A stretch of 57,917 nt of DNA from Bacteroides sp. 51 (lineage in GTDB: Bacteria > Bacteroidota > Bacteroidia > Bacteroidales > Bacteroidaceae): the NCBI RefSeq assembly GCF_010500965.1, contig NZ_QVMI01000029.1, positions 1 to 57,917 on the forward strand. Direction: 5' to 3'. Position numbers and translations under genes: made by a program. This document shows positions 15,158 through 23,202 of this stretch, in pieces (position 1 is the first letter of the stretch; each line of letters starts with the position of its first letter). The notes beneath the pieces are model-generated. The model saw only the letters and a list, made by a program, of their open reading frames with translations, was not told where the DNA came from and searched no databases.

Positions 15158-16366
15158 ATGAAAACAATCAGAGAATTATTCCGAATAGGCACTGGCCCAT
15201 CGAGCAGTCATACGATGGCACCACGCAAAGCCGCAGAGATGTTTTTGGGACGTCATCCGGACGCTGCATCGTTCAAAGTAACACTATATGGTAGTCTGGC
15301 TGCCACAGGAATTGGCCACATGACAGATGTTGCCATTATAGATACACTACAACCCACGGCGCCGGTAGAGATTATCTGGCAACCCAAAGTTTTCCTCCCA
15401 TTCCATCCCAACGGAATGACCTTTGCAGCATATGATCAAGAAAACAAACTTATAGATAACTGGACCGTATACAGTGTAGGTGGTGGGGCCTTATCAGAAG
15501 GAGAACAAAAACAGACCATCGAAAGCCCGGACATCTACGCCATGAGCAAAATGACCGAAATACTCCTTTGGTGCGAACGTACAGGTAAGAGTTATTGGGA
15601 ATACGTCATGGAATGCGAAGAATCTGATATCTGGGACTATCTGGAAGAGGTGTGGAAAACCATGAAAGAGGCCATCCAACGTGGACTTGATGCCGAAGGC
15701 GTACTGCCCGGCCCATTAAACCTCAGACGTAAGGCTTCTACATATTTCATTCGTGCCACCGGATACAAACAGTCGCTTCGTTCGCGTGGATTGGTTTTTG
15801 CTTATGCCCTGGCCGTTAGCGAAGAAAATGCATCAGGGGGCAAGATAGTAACAGCGCCAACTTGCGGATCGTGTGGAGTCATCCCTTCTGTTCTTTATCA
15901 CTTACAAAACAGTCGGGAATTTAGCGATACCCGGATCTTACGGGCATTGGCAACCGCCGGACTTATAGGAAATATTGTAAAAACCAATGCTTCCATCTCG
16001 GGAGCAGAAGTCGGATGCCAGGGAGAAGTGGGTGTAGCCTGTGCTATGGCATCGGCAGCAGCTAATCAATTATTCGGCGGCAGTCCCGCACAAATTGAAT
16101 ATGCAGCAGAAATGGGACTAGAACACCATCTTGGCATGACTTGCGATCCGGTATGTGGATTGGTACAAATACCTTGCATCGAACGCAATGCTTATGCCGC
16201 TGCACGAGCTTTAGATGCTAACATTTATTCTACTTTCACCGACGGCATGCACCGTGTCTCATTCGATAAGGTTGTAACTGTTATGCAACAAACCGGACAT
16301 GACCTCCCATCCCTATACAAAGAAACAAGCGAAGGAGGATTAGCAAAGGATTACGAACAAATGTAG
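15158..16366 (+). CDS. sdaA: L-serine ammonia-lyase (serine dehydratase)
   Basis: This 402-residue single-chain, iron-sulfur type L-serine dehydratase converts L-serine to pyruvate and ammonia. Its N-terminus has the beta-domain signature FRIGTGPSSSHTMAPRKAA. The alpha domain has the cysteines that bind the 4Fe-4S cluster: PTCGSCG near 236, GCQGEVGVAC, and MTCDPVCGLVQIPC. I chose the ATG at 15158 (MKTIRELFRIG). A longer frame would include the heptamer repeats. It stands alone, and a strong inverted repeat follows directly. Confidence 0.95.
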   Translation: MKTIRELFRIGTGPSSSHTMAPRKAAEMFLGRHPDAASFKVTLYGSLAATGIGHMTDVAIIDTLQPTAPVEIIWQPKVFLPFHPNGMTFAAYDQENKLIDNWTVYSVGGGALSEGEQKQTIESPDIYAMSKMTEILLWCERTGKSYWEYVMECEESDIWDYLEEVWKTMKEAIQRGLDAEGVLPGPLNLRRKASTYFIRATGYKQSLRSRGLVFAYALAVSEENASGGKIVTAPTCGSCGVIPSVLYHLQNSREFSDTRILRALATAGLIGNIVKTNASISGAEVGCQGEVGVACAMASAAANQLFGGSPAQIEYAAEMGLEHHLGMTCDPVCGLVQIPCIERNAYAAARALDANIYSTFTDGMHRVSFDKVVTVMQQTGHDLPSLYKETSEGGLAKDYEQM

Positions 16367-16367
16367 G

Positions 16368-16442
16368 CGGCGAGGTGCCGCTGCCAGGTTTCCATGCAGA
16401 TGGTTTACGCCCGCATGGAAACCTGGGTACGGCACCTTGCCG
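16368..16442. repeat. Long two-step inverted repeat, likely bidirectional terminator
   Basis: The outer arms CGGCGAGGTGCCG and CGGCACCTTGCCG (one mismatch) enclose perfect inner arms CCAGGTTTCCATGC and GCATGGAAACCTGG. It separates the convergent sdaA and PepSY-like genes. The inner arm plus following bases recur at about 33005-33025 inside another inverted repeat, so this is part of a dispersed family. Confidence 0.75.
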
Positions 16443-16928
16443 TCATTCTGGCCAATGTGTATCATCACCGGTGGTAACATCAACTTCGTCCAGAAGTTCT
16501 CCGTCTGCCGAGAAATAAAGATCAACTTCTTTATTATGCTCTTCGACTTCAATTACATATTCAGATGCGCCATTAGCATATTGCAAAAGGTCTCTGTCAT
16601 CCACACGCCAGCTTCCATACGTAGCGTGAGCAGCAAGTGCAGCAGTTACAGCAGCAGGTAGATCGGCAGCCAACAGTTCAGTTTCAGTCATCTTCCACTG
16701 TGCGTCTGCTGTAAACCACACATCCAAATCCTTTCCGTCTACATGGCAATCTGCCACCAGGTAAGTTTTCTTCTTTTCCCATTCTATATGGGTTGCGTTA
16801 GGATACTTTGCAGTCAATGCTGCTTGTACAGCATCTTCAGGTTTAAAATCGTCGTCATCGCTACAAGAGGTGAACGAGAACATTGCCATACACATAGCAG
16901 CCAGCATCATGAATCTTACTTCTTTCAT
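16443..16928 (-). CDS. PepSY-like lipoprotein
   Basis: This 161-residue protein has a lipoprotein signal ending FSFTSCSDDDD, so it is likely anchored in the outer or inner membrane facing the periplasm. Two repeats of the PepSY-like (DUF2874-type) pattern are visible, each with an acidic strand-turn-strand block (ATHIEWEKKKTYLVADC; SEYVIEVEEHNKEVDLYFS). Such proteins are thought to bind ligands or modulate proteases, but their role in Bacteroidetes is not settled. It lies 35 bp downstream of a second PepSY-like gene and next to a two-component system on the same strand. Confidence 0.75.
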   Translation of the reverse strand: MKEVRFMMLAAMCMAMFSFTSCSDDDDFKPEDAVQAALTAKYPNATHIEWEKKKTYLVADCHVDGKDLDVWFTADAQWKMTETELLAADLPAAVTAALAAHATYGSWRVDDRDLLQYANGASEYVIEVEEHNKEVDLYFSADGELLDEVDVTTGDDTHWPE

Positions 16929-16963
16929 AATCTTTTCTTTTAGGTTGATATTAATTTAGTTTG

Positions 16964-17404
16964 TCAATCATCCAATTCGCGAAGTTGTCCTTTCTTATCG
17001 AACTTGATACTTAAGTCGTTATTCAATTCAACTTCAATACCATGGCGGTCACGTTCGATTTGTGTAATCGTTTGCCCGCTAAAGTTTGTCTTTACATACT
17101 CTTTTACATACTCAGGAATAATAGAAGCAGGAACAGTTCCTCGCTTGCAATCCACATCAGTCCACTCCCCTTTGCTATCAAATTCAATCTCCACTCCGCT
17201 GGTCAATACAGCTTCGTACTTTTTGCCTTTAAGCAGCTCACTCTCAATCTTTATATAAGAGATTTGAGGTTTAGTGAAATGTTGATTGATAAAATTACGG
17301 GCAGCAAGTGGAAGCTGCATTTCGTCCTTAGTCACCACATCCTTTGCAGATGTAAACTGTATGGCTATAAGTGCCATTACTACTAATGATAGAATCTTTT
17401 TCAT
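16964..17404 (-). CDS. PepSY-like periplasmic protein
   Basis: This 146-residue protein has a cleavable signal peptide (MKKILSLVVMALIAIQFTSA). The mature part has two PepSY-like repeats, shown by KKYEAVLTSGVEIEFDSKGEW and HGIEVELNNDLSIKFDKKGQL. It pairs with the downstream lipoprotein of the same family. Both lie directly downstream of a histidine kinase/response regulator pair, and this arrangement suggests the system controls or senses through them. That link is inference. Confidence 0.75.
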   Translation of the reverse strand: MKKILSLVVMALIAIQFTSAKDVVTKDEMQLPLAARNFINQHFTKPQISYIKIESELLKGKKYEAVLTSGVEIEFDSKGEWTDVDCKRGTVPASIIPEYVKEYVKTNFSGQTITQIERDRHGIEVELNNDLSIKFDKKGQLRELDD

Positions 17405-17543
17405 AATCGTTATTTTGGGTTTAAGTAAATCAGTTTCGTTCGATTCACATTACAAATAACGATAGCAAAATGGGAAAGATTTGGGAATTACCTGATTTAA
17501 GAAAGAACTTTTTATTTTTTAACAGAACAGACTCCTTAGAAGA

Positions 17544-18809
17544 CTATTTATGCAAACGAAAACAATGCATACCATCCCACGTATAATCTAAGGAAAGCCG
17601 ATAAGATGCCGCTATTGATTTGGCTATCGCTAAGCCTAAACCCATAGAATCCTTTTTAGTAGTTTGAGCATGATAGAAACGTTGAAAGATTTTATCTTTC
17701 TCCAATGGACTACTTCCGCTATTCTTAATAATAACGGAACTTGAATTAATAAGAATGTGTAGTTCACCGCCCTCTGCGCTATGCACCAAAGCATTTTTCA
17801 ATAGATTAGTAACCAACACCTGCGCTAACGTAGCATTTCCCCTGAATATAAATTCACCGGCATCCTCACGCTTCAAGGATATGTGCTTTGATTCATAAAT
17901 ATCCATCAGATCAGGCAACATATTATCAATAACACGGTTAAGTACAATATCTTCTGTATCCGTATATTGTTTATTCTCTATGCGCGATAACAGCAACAAC
18001 GATTTATTGAGTTTTACCGCACGACCCAATGTATTGTAAATATCATCAAGCTCCTTCATTTGTTCCTCAGTAAGGGGTTCACTCTCTGCCAACAACTCTA
18101 CTTTACCACGTACAATGGCCAAAGGAGTTTGCAACTCATGCGAAGCATTCTCTATAAACTGCTTTTGTTCCTGATAGGCTTTAAAGCTTCGGTTACTCAT
18201 ATCAATAGCAGCCTCACCCAACTTACTAAACTCTTGTATTTTAGTATCATTTTCCAATGGAGGCACTTCTTTACCCGGCTGCACTTTCCCCAACCACTCC
18301 AATAACCGGTCCAACGGACGAAACGATTTCTTCAACACCAGTCGGGTAACCAGCAACAAGCAAAGCAACAATAAGGTAAACAGGGCTAATAGGTACCATA
18401 GAATAGCCTCAATCATATCTTCCCTCTCCAAAGTAGAAGTCATGATTTCTAGTTCATAATATTGTCCGCTGGGCATCATGAAACAACTTTTCATCACGCG
18501 CACTGGCTCATATTCGTCTTCTATCTCAATATAAACAGTCGAATCGTAATACTTTTCCCGATATCCTGCCGCTTCTTCCACTGAAATCGGTCGAAAAGAA
18601 TAAAGAGACATCAATGTTCCTTGTGTATCTAATATCGTTGAATCCTGCAAAGCACTTCGTATGATAATATCCCGGTAGTTCTCCAATGAATCATCCGTTT
18701 CATCAGTCACCTCTTCTAATATGGCATAATAGAAAAATACTCCCCATGCGCTCATCAGCAAAAAGAGTAGAACAGATATCTGACGAAATATATAATGCAG
18801 CAGTTTCAT
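17544..18809 (-). CDS. Sensor histidine kinase
   Basis: This 421-residue membrane kinase has one helix at 9-29, a periplasmic sensor of about 100 residues, a second helix at about 135-158, then HisKA with ASHELQTPLAIVRG (phospho-acceptor His near 222). The ATPase has the N box LVTNLLKNALVHS and the G box MGLGLAIAKS. It overlaps the response-regulator gene by 4 bp (translational coupling). It presumably phosphorylates that regulator in response to an envelope signal. The neighbouring PepSY-like genes are the likely output or input partners. Confidence 0.93.
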   Translation of the reverse strand: MKLLHYIFRQISVLLFLLMSAWGVFFYYAILEEVTDETDDSLENYRDIIIRSALQDSTILDTQGTLMSLYSFRPISVEEAAGYREKYYDSTVYIEIEDEYEPVRVMKSCFMMPSGQYYELEIMTSTLEREDMIEAILWYLLALFTLLLLCLLLVTRLVLKKSFRPLDRLLEWLGKVQPGKEVPPLENDTKIQEFSKLGEAAIDMSNRSFKAYQEQKQFIENASHELQTPLAIVRGKVELLAESEPLTEEQMKELDDIYNTLGRAVKLNKSLLLLSRIENKQYTDTEDIVLNRVIDNMLPDLMDIYESKHISLKREDAGEFIFRGNATLAQVLVTNLLKNALVHSAEGGELHILINSSSVIIKNSGSSPLEKDKIFQRFYHAQTTKKDSMGLGLAIAKSIAASYRLSLDYTWDGMHCFRLHK

Positions 18810-19483
18810 AATTCAGATAATTTATAGCCAAAACCATAAACGGCATTAACCTCAACCGTAGCACCTGCCTGTTTCAGTTTCCTGCGTAGGTTTTTCACTT
18901 GCGAATAAATAAAGTCCAGACTATCTGCCTGATCAATATTATCCCCCCACACCGCTTCGGCTAAACTCATTTTATTAATCACCCGATTGGGATTCACTAC
19001 AAAATAATAAAGCAGATCGTATTCTTTACGATTTAGCTGTAACGGTTCACCTTCTACAACAACTTCCCGATTATCAGGCCACAGTTTCAGGTTGCCTAAC
19101 TCTATAGAGATATCGCCTTGCGTTTGCTTACGACGAATAATGGATTTGACGCGGGCATTCAATTCTGCCAGATGAAAGGGTTTAGTCAGGTAATCATCAG
19201 CCCCTAGGTCTAAACCATAAACCTTATCCTCCAATGAGTCCTTAGCGGATATGATCAATACACTATCGCTCCGGTGAAGTTGCTTCAGTTCTTTCAACAG
19301 ATCAAGCCCACTTCCACCGGGTAACATGATATCCAGCAAAATACAATCGTAATTATAGTCATTAACCTTTAGCATTGCCGTGTGATAGTCTGATGCCGTT
19401 TCAACAACAAACTTTTCCTTGATCAATGACGCGCGAATAGTTTCTCTTAATTCCGGTTCGTCCTCAACAATAAGTATCTTCAT
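18806..19483 (-). CDS. OmpR-family response regulator
   Basis: This 225-residue regulator has a receiver domain with the acidic pocket EDE at 7-9, phospho-acceptor Asp51 in LLDIMLPGGSGLD, and the conserved Lys in DDYLTKPFH near 101. The C-terminal winged helix is of OmpR type (LNRKEYDLLYYFVVNPNRVI, ending YGFGYKL). It is first in the operon with the kinase. The leader contains AGGAGG about 9 nt before the ATG, an uncommonly good Shine-Dalgarno for this phylum. Confidence 0.93.
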   Translation of the reverse strand: MKILIVEDEPELRETIRASLIKEKFVVETASDYHTAMLKVNDYNYDCILLDIMLPGGSGLDLLKELKQLHRSDSVLIISAKDSLEDKVYGLDLGADDYLTKPFHLAELNARVKSIIRRKQTQGDISIELGNLKLWPDNREVVVEGEPLQLNRKEYDLLYYFVVNPNRVINKMSLAEAVWGDNIDQADSLDFIYSQVKNLRRKLKQAGATVEVNAVYGFGYKLSEL

Positions 19484-19564
19484 ATTCTTTTCCTCCTACT
19501 ATCGGCTTTAGGCAATGGGTAGCATACAAAGTAAAGAATCAATTTGGGAAAGAATCTGTAATTT

Positions 19565-19651
19565 AGTTGACAGTTGATAGTTAACAGTTGACAGTTGATA
19601 GTTGACAGTTACGATGCCGCATGGTTAACTGTCAACTATCAACTGTCAACT
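19565..19651. repeat. Inverted heptamer-repeat array
   Basis: On the left GTTGACA and GTTGATA units follow each other in exact 7-bp steps for about 46 bp. After a short spacer (acgatgccgcatgg) the complementary units AACTGTC/AACTATC run for 27 bp. The array can fold into a long hairpin. The right arm overlaps the 3' end of the DUF4738-like gene and supplies its last codons and stop. Confidence 0.75.
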
Positions 19652-20187
19652 TCATAAATCTCTTCCATCAGTTCCTCTTTCACCATCGACATCTTTCCGT
19701 CAGGCGTAATTGTAACCGATATCGGAATATATAAATCCGTTTGGGGATAACTCACACTCACCGCATACACAAAGCCTTGTGACGTTGTTTTATCAAACAC
19801 CATACCTTCCAGAATAGCATGTTTCATGAAATCCGCACCTATCAATGAAGAAAAATTATGCTTGGTAAATGTCTTATTGAATACTTTCTCATTTCCCCGG
19901 GTCAATCGCAATGTAATTGTATTATCTACAAACACATCTCCCATATCGTTCTTAACACGAGCCAGGGAATCGCCAGGTACCCGATTTACAAATGATTGAT
20001 AGTCCTTGCCTTTAAAAGTGATTGTTTGTTCCATTTTAGAAGGTTGCATACGTTGCACACCTTGTGAATCAACGCTATCTTTTAACACTATACGTGTTTC
20101 ATCATGTTTTGTAGTGTCTTTATTTCCTGTACATGCCACCATGGTAGTTAGCCCCAGCAACATAATGATATATATTAGTTTTTCCAT
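19639..20187 (-). CDS. DUF4738-like lipoprotein
   Basis: This 182-residue protein has a lipoprotein signal (MEKLIYIIMLLGLTTMVAC). It continues with a Lys/Asp-rich linker and a beta-rich domain of the DUF4738 type (ITFKGKDYQSFVNRVPGD; DNTITLRLTRGNEKVFNKTF). The function of this Bacteroidetes family is unknown. I chose the ATG at 20187 because the upstream codons would not form a signal peptide. The final residues (VDS, stop) are encoded in the heptamer array. Confidence 0.75.
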   Translation of the reverse strand: MEKLIYIIMLLGLTTMVACTGNKDTTKHDETRIVLKDSVDSQGVQRMQPSKMEQTITFKGKDYQSFVNRVPGDSLARVKNDMGDVFVDNTITLRLTRGNEKVFNKTFTKHNFSSLIGADFMKHAILEGMVFDKTTSQGFVYAVSVSYPQTDLYIPISVTITPDGKMSMVKEELMEEIYEVDS

Positions 20188-20212
20188 ATTTAATGATCTA
20201 ATTTGATGCATG

Positions 20213-20220
20213 CAAAGATA
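20213..20220 (-). promoter_or_regulatory. -7 box of the DUF4738-like gene
   Basis: On the minus strand TATCTTTG matches TAnnTTTG and lies 26 bp upstream of the chosen start, which supports that start. A clear -33 TTG is not seen. Confidence 0.5.
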
Positions 20221-20272
20221 AAGAATATACATAAACAAAAGAACAATTCTCTTTTTTTTCGGTTATATAGAT

Positions 20273-21193
20273 ATGGCACAGAATGTAGTATTTAAACATA
20301 TAAATAAGATATATTCATTCTTCCTATCCGATTCGAGGAAAAAAGAAGTTGAAAAAATCATTTTCCTGACAGCCATTGTAGCATTCATACTTCATCTCAC
20401 ATTGATTGCGCTGGTTGACATCGGAATAATACCCATAAATGAGGCAGACAATAAGAACTCTCTTAAACTATTATCAGCTATTTATACCCCATTTACGATT
20501 ATCTTATTATATGAGATATATTCCCTTATATACTATCTGCCTAAATCACTAACTATTTACCTGGGCAAACAGTACGAAATCATTGTATTGATACTTATCC
20601 GTAAGATATTCTACGATTTATCCAATGCATCTGTTACCCATGCCCCATTTGAATTCAGTCAGATTCAGGGAATACTTATCACATTCACCAGTCTTATTGT
20701 ATTTTGTTTACTCATATTCTGTTTCTATAAACTCAGTGGAAATAGGTGTATCTTAGGAGATGAACGTCAGTGCGATGGGGATAGAAGCATAAAATACGTA
20801 ATTGCCAAAAAGATTCTGGCTATCGGACTAATGCTTTTATTTATTGTACTCTTTATATGGAGTTTTACTGTATTCGGTCATATATCGCCAACTATAGACA
20901 ACACTATTCTTATCCTAAAGCACATGAACAACACGTTTTTTGATATATTCTTTACTGCGTTAATCCTAACCGAAGTATTGGTTTTGCTATTATCGTTCAG
21001 TCTAACCGAGCAGTTTCATAAAATTATACGAAATTCCGGTTTTATCATATCTACCATCTTGTTAAAGTTATCCTTTAAAGCAGATGGACTTAGCAATACA
21101 GTAATTGTATTTGGAGCTATCGCTTTTGGTGTTGCTATTTTGGGGGTTTATCGTTTATATGAGCGGAAGTTATTCAATAAAAAAGGGGCATAA
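20273..21193 (+). CDS. Polytopic membrane protein, unknown function
   Basis: This 306-residue protein has about seven hydrophobic segments, around residues 28-54, 67-90, 104-118, 130-153, 180-203, 222-246 and 255-298. It has a short basic N-terminus and a basic C-terminal end (YERKLFNKKGA). No transporter signature is recognisable. It is divergent from the DUF4738-like gene and followed by a weak hairpin. The family is not recognised. Confidence 0.6.
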   Translation: MAQNVVFKHINKIYSFFLSDSRKKEVEKIIFLTAIVAFILHLTLIALVDIGIIPINEADNKNSLKLLSAIYTPFTIILLYEIYSLIYYLPKSLTIYLGKQYEIIVLILIRKIFYDLSNASVTHAPFEFSQIQGILITFTSLIVFCLLIFCFYKLSGNRCILGDERQCDGDRSIKYVIAKKILAIGLMLLFIVLFIWSFTVFGHISPTIDNTILILKHMNNTFFDIFFTALILTEVLVLLLSFSLTEQFHKIIRNSGFIISTILLKLSFKADGLSNTVIVFGAIAFGVAILGVYRLYERKLFNKKGA

Positions 21194-21287
21194 GGAGTTA
21201 TTTTCTCCTAATTACACTAATCAAGTACAATAAATACACATTTATACTTTGTAGATATTTTATTTCACACTATTTTTGAAAAAAATA

Positions 21288-21872
21288 ATGTTTATGACTT
21301 ATCTATTTAAAATTCAAATAAAAGGAATCACCAGACCTCCAGTATGGAGAAAACTCGCAGTTCCTTCGGATTTCACTTTTTTAAAATTCCACAGTGTAAT
21401 ACAAACCGCATTTGATTGGGAGGATTATCACCTATTTGAATTCATGGATAAAGAATATCAAAGCAATATTCGGATATCTATTCCAGCCGAAGATAATCTT
21501 TTCGAATTCGGATATGGTGTCGAAGCCCAAGATCCTTCAAAGACTAAGCTTTCTGATATTTTCACGAACAACGTCCGTAAACTGCTCTATATCTATGATT
21601 TTGGCGACAACTGGGTTCATGAAATCACATTAGAAGACACCTCGGACGATAAAACAAAGAAAGCTGTCTGCCTTTCAGGAAAAGGGGCCTGCCCACCCGA
21701 AGACTGTGGTGGCACATACGGTTATGAAGAAATGAAAAACACTTTCATAACGAGTCCCGATAGTGAAGAAGCCGATGAATATAGAGACTGGCTTGGATTG
21801 GAAGAAGGCGAAAATTGGGACGCCAATGCTTTTGATATAGATATAGTAAATGACTATTTAAAGAAAATATAA
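21288..21872 (+). CDS. Plasmid pRiA4b ORF-3-like protein
   Basis: This 194-residue protein has the pRiA4b ORF-3 family pattern: YLFKIQIKGITRPPVWRKL at the start, FHSVIQTAFDWEDYHLFEF, YIYDFGDNWVHEI in the middle, and the Cys-containing stretch GACPPEDCGGTYGYEEM. The family is widespread, and its function is unknown although it occurs in plasmids and mobile DNA. I prefer the ATG at 21288 (MFMTYLFK) over an upstream TTG. ATG 21294 is also possible. It is followed after 15 bp by a UPF0158-like gene, so the two form an operon. Confidence 0.8.
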   Translation: MFMTYLFKIQIKGITRPPVWRKLAVPSDFTFLKFHSVIQTAFDWEDYHLFEFMDKEYQSNIRISIPAEDNLFEFGYGVEAQDPSKTKLSDIFTNNVRKLLYIYDFGDNWVHEITLEDTSDDKTKKAVCLSGKGACPPEDCGGTYGYEEMKNTFITSPDSEEADEYRDWLGLEEGENWDANAFDIDIVNDYLKKI

Positions 21873-21887
21873 CAAAACCGAACTATA

Positions 21888-22322
21888 ATGGATATTGATT
21901 CTCCAAAATACCCTAAAGAAACAATAAAGGATATTGCTCAAAGAATTGATATGGGCATGATTTGTTTCCTTAATACAGACACCCTGGAAGTTGATTGCGT
22001 TTTGGGCGAATCATACCTTACTTACGGTGATGAAGAGTACGATAAGGTAAGCCGTGAAGTATATGATAAAGTAGACAGCTGGGAGCATTCAACACGTATT
22101 GATCCACCCGAATCATGGGAATCATTTAAGATCATGGAGGATTTTATTGAGTATTGCATCCCCGACCAAGACACTATAAAAGAACGTTTATGGACTGCTA
22201 TTTCAAAACGTAAACCCTTTCAGAACTTCAAGTATATTATTGATGATAGCAAATATAGGCAGTCTTGGTTTGATTTTAAGCAAATGCAACTGGAGAAATT
22301 TGTTTTGAATCAGTTGTTGTAA
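21888..22322 (+). CDS. UPF0158-like protein
   Basis: This 144-residue protein resembles the UPF0158 family, with ESWESFKIMEDFIEYC, LWTAISKRKPFQNFKYII and the C-terminal RQSWFDFKQMQLEKF. Function is unknown. It sits 15 bp downstream of the pRiA4b ORF-3-like gene and before a terminator, so the two are probably expressed together. Confidence 0.7.
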   Translation: MDIDSPKYPKETIKDIAQRIDMGMICFLNTDTLEVDCVLGESYLTYGDEEYDKVSREVYDKVDSWEHSTRIDPPESWESFKIMEDFIEYCIPDQDTIKERLWTAISKRKPFQNFKYIIDDSKYRQSWFDFKQMQLEKFVLNQLL

Positions 22323-22333
22323 ATAAGAATAAG

Positions 22334-22375
22334 ATCATCCGACGATTTTCATCAAAGGTCCGGATGATAATTTTT
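22334..22375 (+). terminator. Terminator after the UPF0158-like gene
   Basis: Arms ATCATCCG and CGGATGAT around a 19-nt loop are followed after 2 nt by TTTTT. The remaining 22376-22618 contains no gene. It should hold the promoter of the next lipoprotein, but no clear TAnnTTTG box is visible. Confidence 0.6.
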
Positions 22376-22618
22376 CACGGATTTAAGAATAACCTCAGAC
22401 GAGCGTTTTAGTTATAACTGCATTCGCTCTGATAATTTGAACAGCCTCACCCTTTGGGACGATATTAAGACAGCATAAGTTTCTCTCATAACCCCACAAA
22501 AGAAACACTTTTCTGCTTGACCCATTATTTAACGCTCAATCAAAAACAAAACCGTATTCATTATTGTTGAAAGTATCATTAATAGGAATTTAAGTATTAA
22601 CCTAACTCAACAAAGAAA

Positions 22619-23014
22619 ATGAAAAAGATTTTAAATGTATTTATTGCAGCAGGACTCATCCTGTCATTAGCTTCCTGTAGCGAAAAGTCTAAAAACAACG
22701 CTAAGGACAATATAGACGATGCTAAGAACAAAGTCGAAAACGCCGCAGACAAAGCTGGTGATAAGATTGACAAAGCCGTAGATAATGTACAAGATGCGTG
22801 GGAGGACACCAAAGACGATGTGAAAGATGGTGCCAAAGATGCAAAAAAAGAAATCAACAAGGCTGCCGATAAAGCTGGTAAACAGATTGATAAAGTGGCC
22901 GACGATGCAAAAGATGCCTGGAATGATACCAAAAAGGATGTGAAGAAAGCAACAGACAAGGCAAGCAAAGAAATCAAGCAGGTAGGCGATTCGATTAAGA
23001 AGAATCTGAACTAA
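22619..23014 (+). CDS. Lipoprotein with amphipathic helical repeats
   Basis: This 131-residue protein has a lipoprotein signal (GLILSLASCSEKS) followed by a region made almost wholly of Lys, Asp, Ala, Asn, Glu and Val. It is arranged in repeats such as NAADKAGDKIDKAVDNVQDAWEDTKDDV and NKAADKAGKQIDKVADDAKDAW. The pattern resembles LEA/apolipoprotein-like amphipathic helices, which suggests an envelope stress or surface-coating role. That is inference. The long open frame on the opposite strand is a by-product of the biased composition. Confidence 0.8.
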   Translation: MKKILNVFIAAGLILSLASCSEKSKNNAKDNIDDAKNKVENAADKAGDKIDKAVDNVQDAWEDTKDDVKDGAKDAKKEINKAADKAGKQIDKVADDAKDAWNDTKKDVKKATDKASKEIKQVGDSIKKNLN

Positions 23015-23065
23015 GCGTACTCAATCTTTAAATAAACACCAGAAAGCGATTTGTTTAGCAATCGC

Positions 23066-23164
23066 ACTGTAGGGGCAGGCCTTGTGTCTGCCCTTGACGC
23101 TGAATAGTGAAATCAATGATACACCTAGCGTTGCCACGGGCGGTTCGCGAACCGCCCCTACAGT
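23066..23164. repeat. REPIN-like element 1 (degenerate)
   Basis: The element starts ACTGTAGGGGCAG and ends with the exact inverse motif CCGCCCCTACAGT. The right half contains the perfect 20-bp palindrome GGGCGGTTCGCGAACCGCCC (23138-23157). The left half has a diverged hairpin GGGCAG...CTGCCC. It lies between the helical lipoprotein and the 3' end of the hybrid regulator. Related copies are at 27721-27804 and 57064-57147. Confidence 0.7.
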
Positions 23165-23202
23165 TAATGGGAAACTCTCATTCTAGTCATATTCTTGCCA
23201 AA

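Noticed and set aside
22597-22977. A 126-codon Ser/Ala/Leu-rich frame opposite the helical lipoprotein
   Set aside because: It mirrors the Lys/Asp/Ala repeat of the real gene, whose signal peptide and lipobox support the plus strand.
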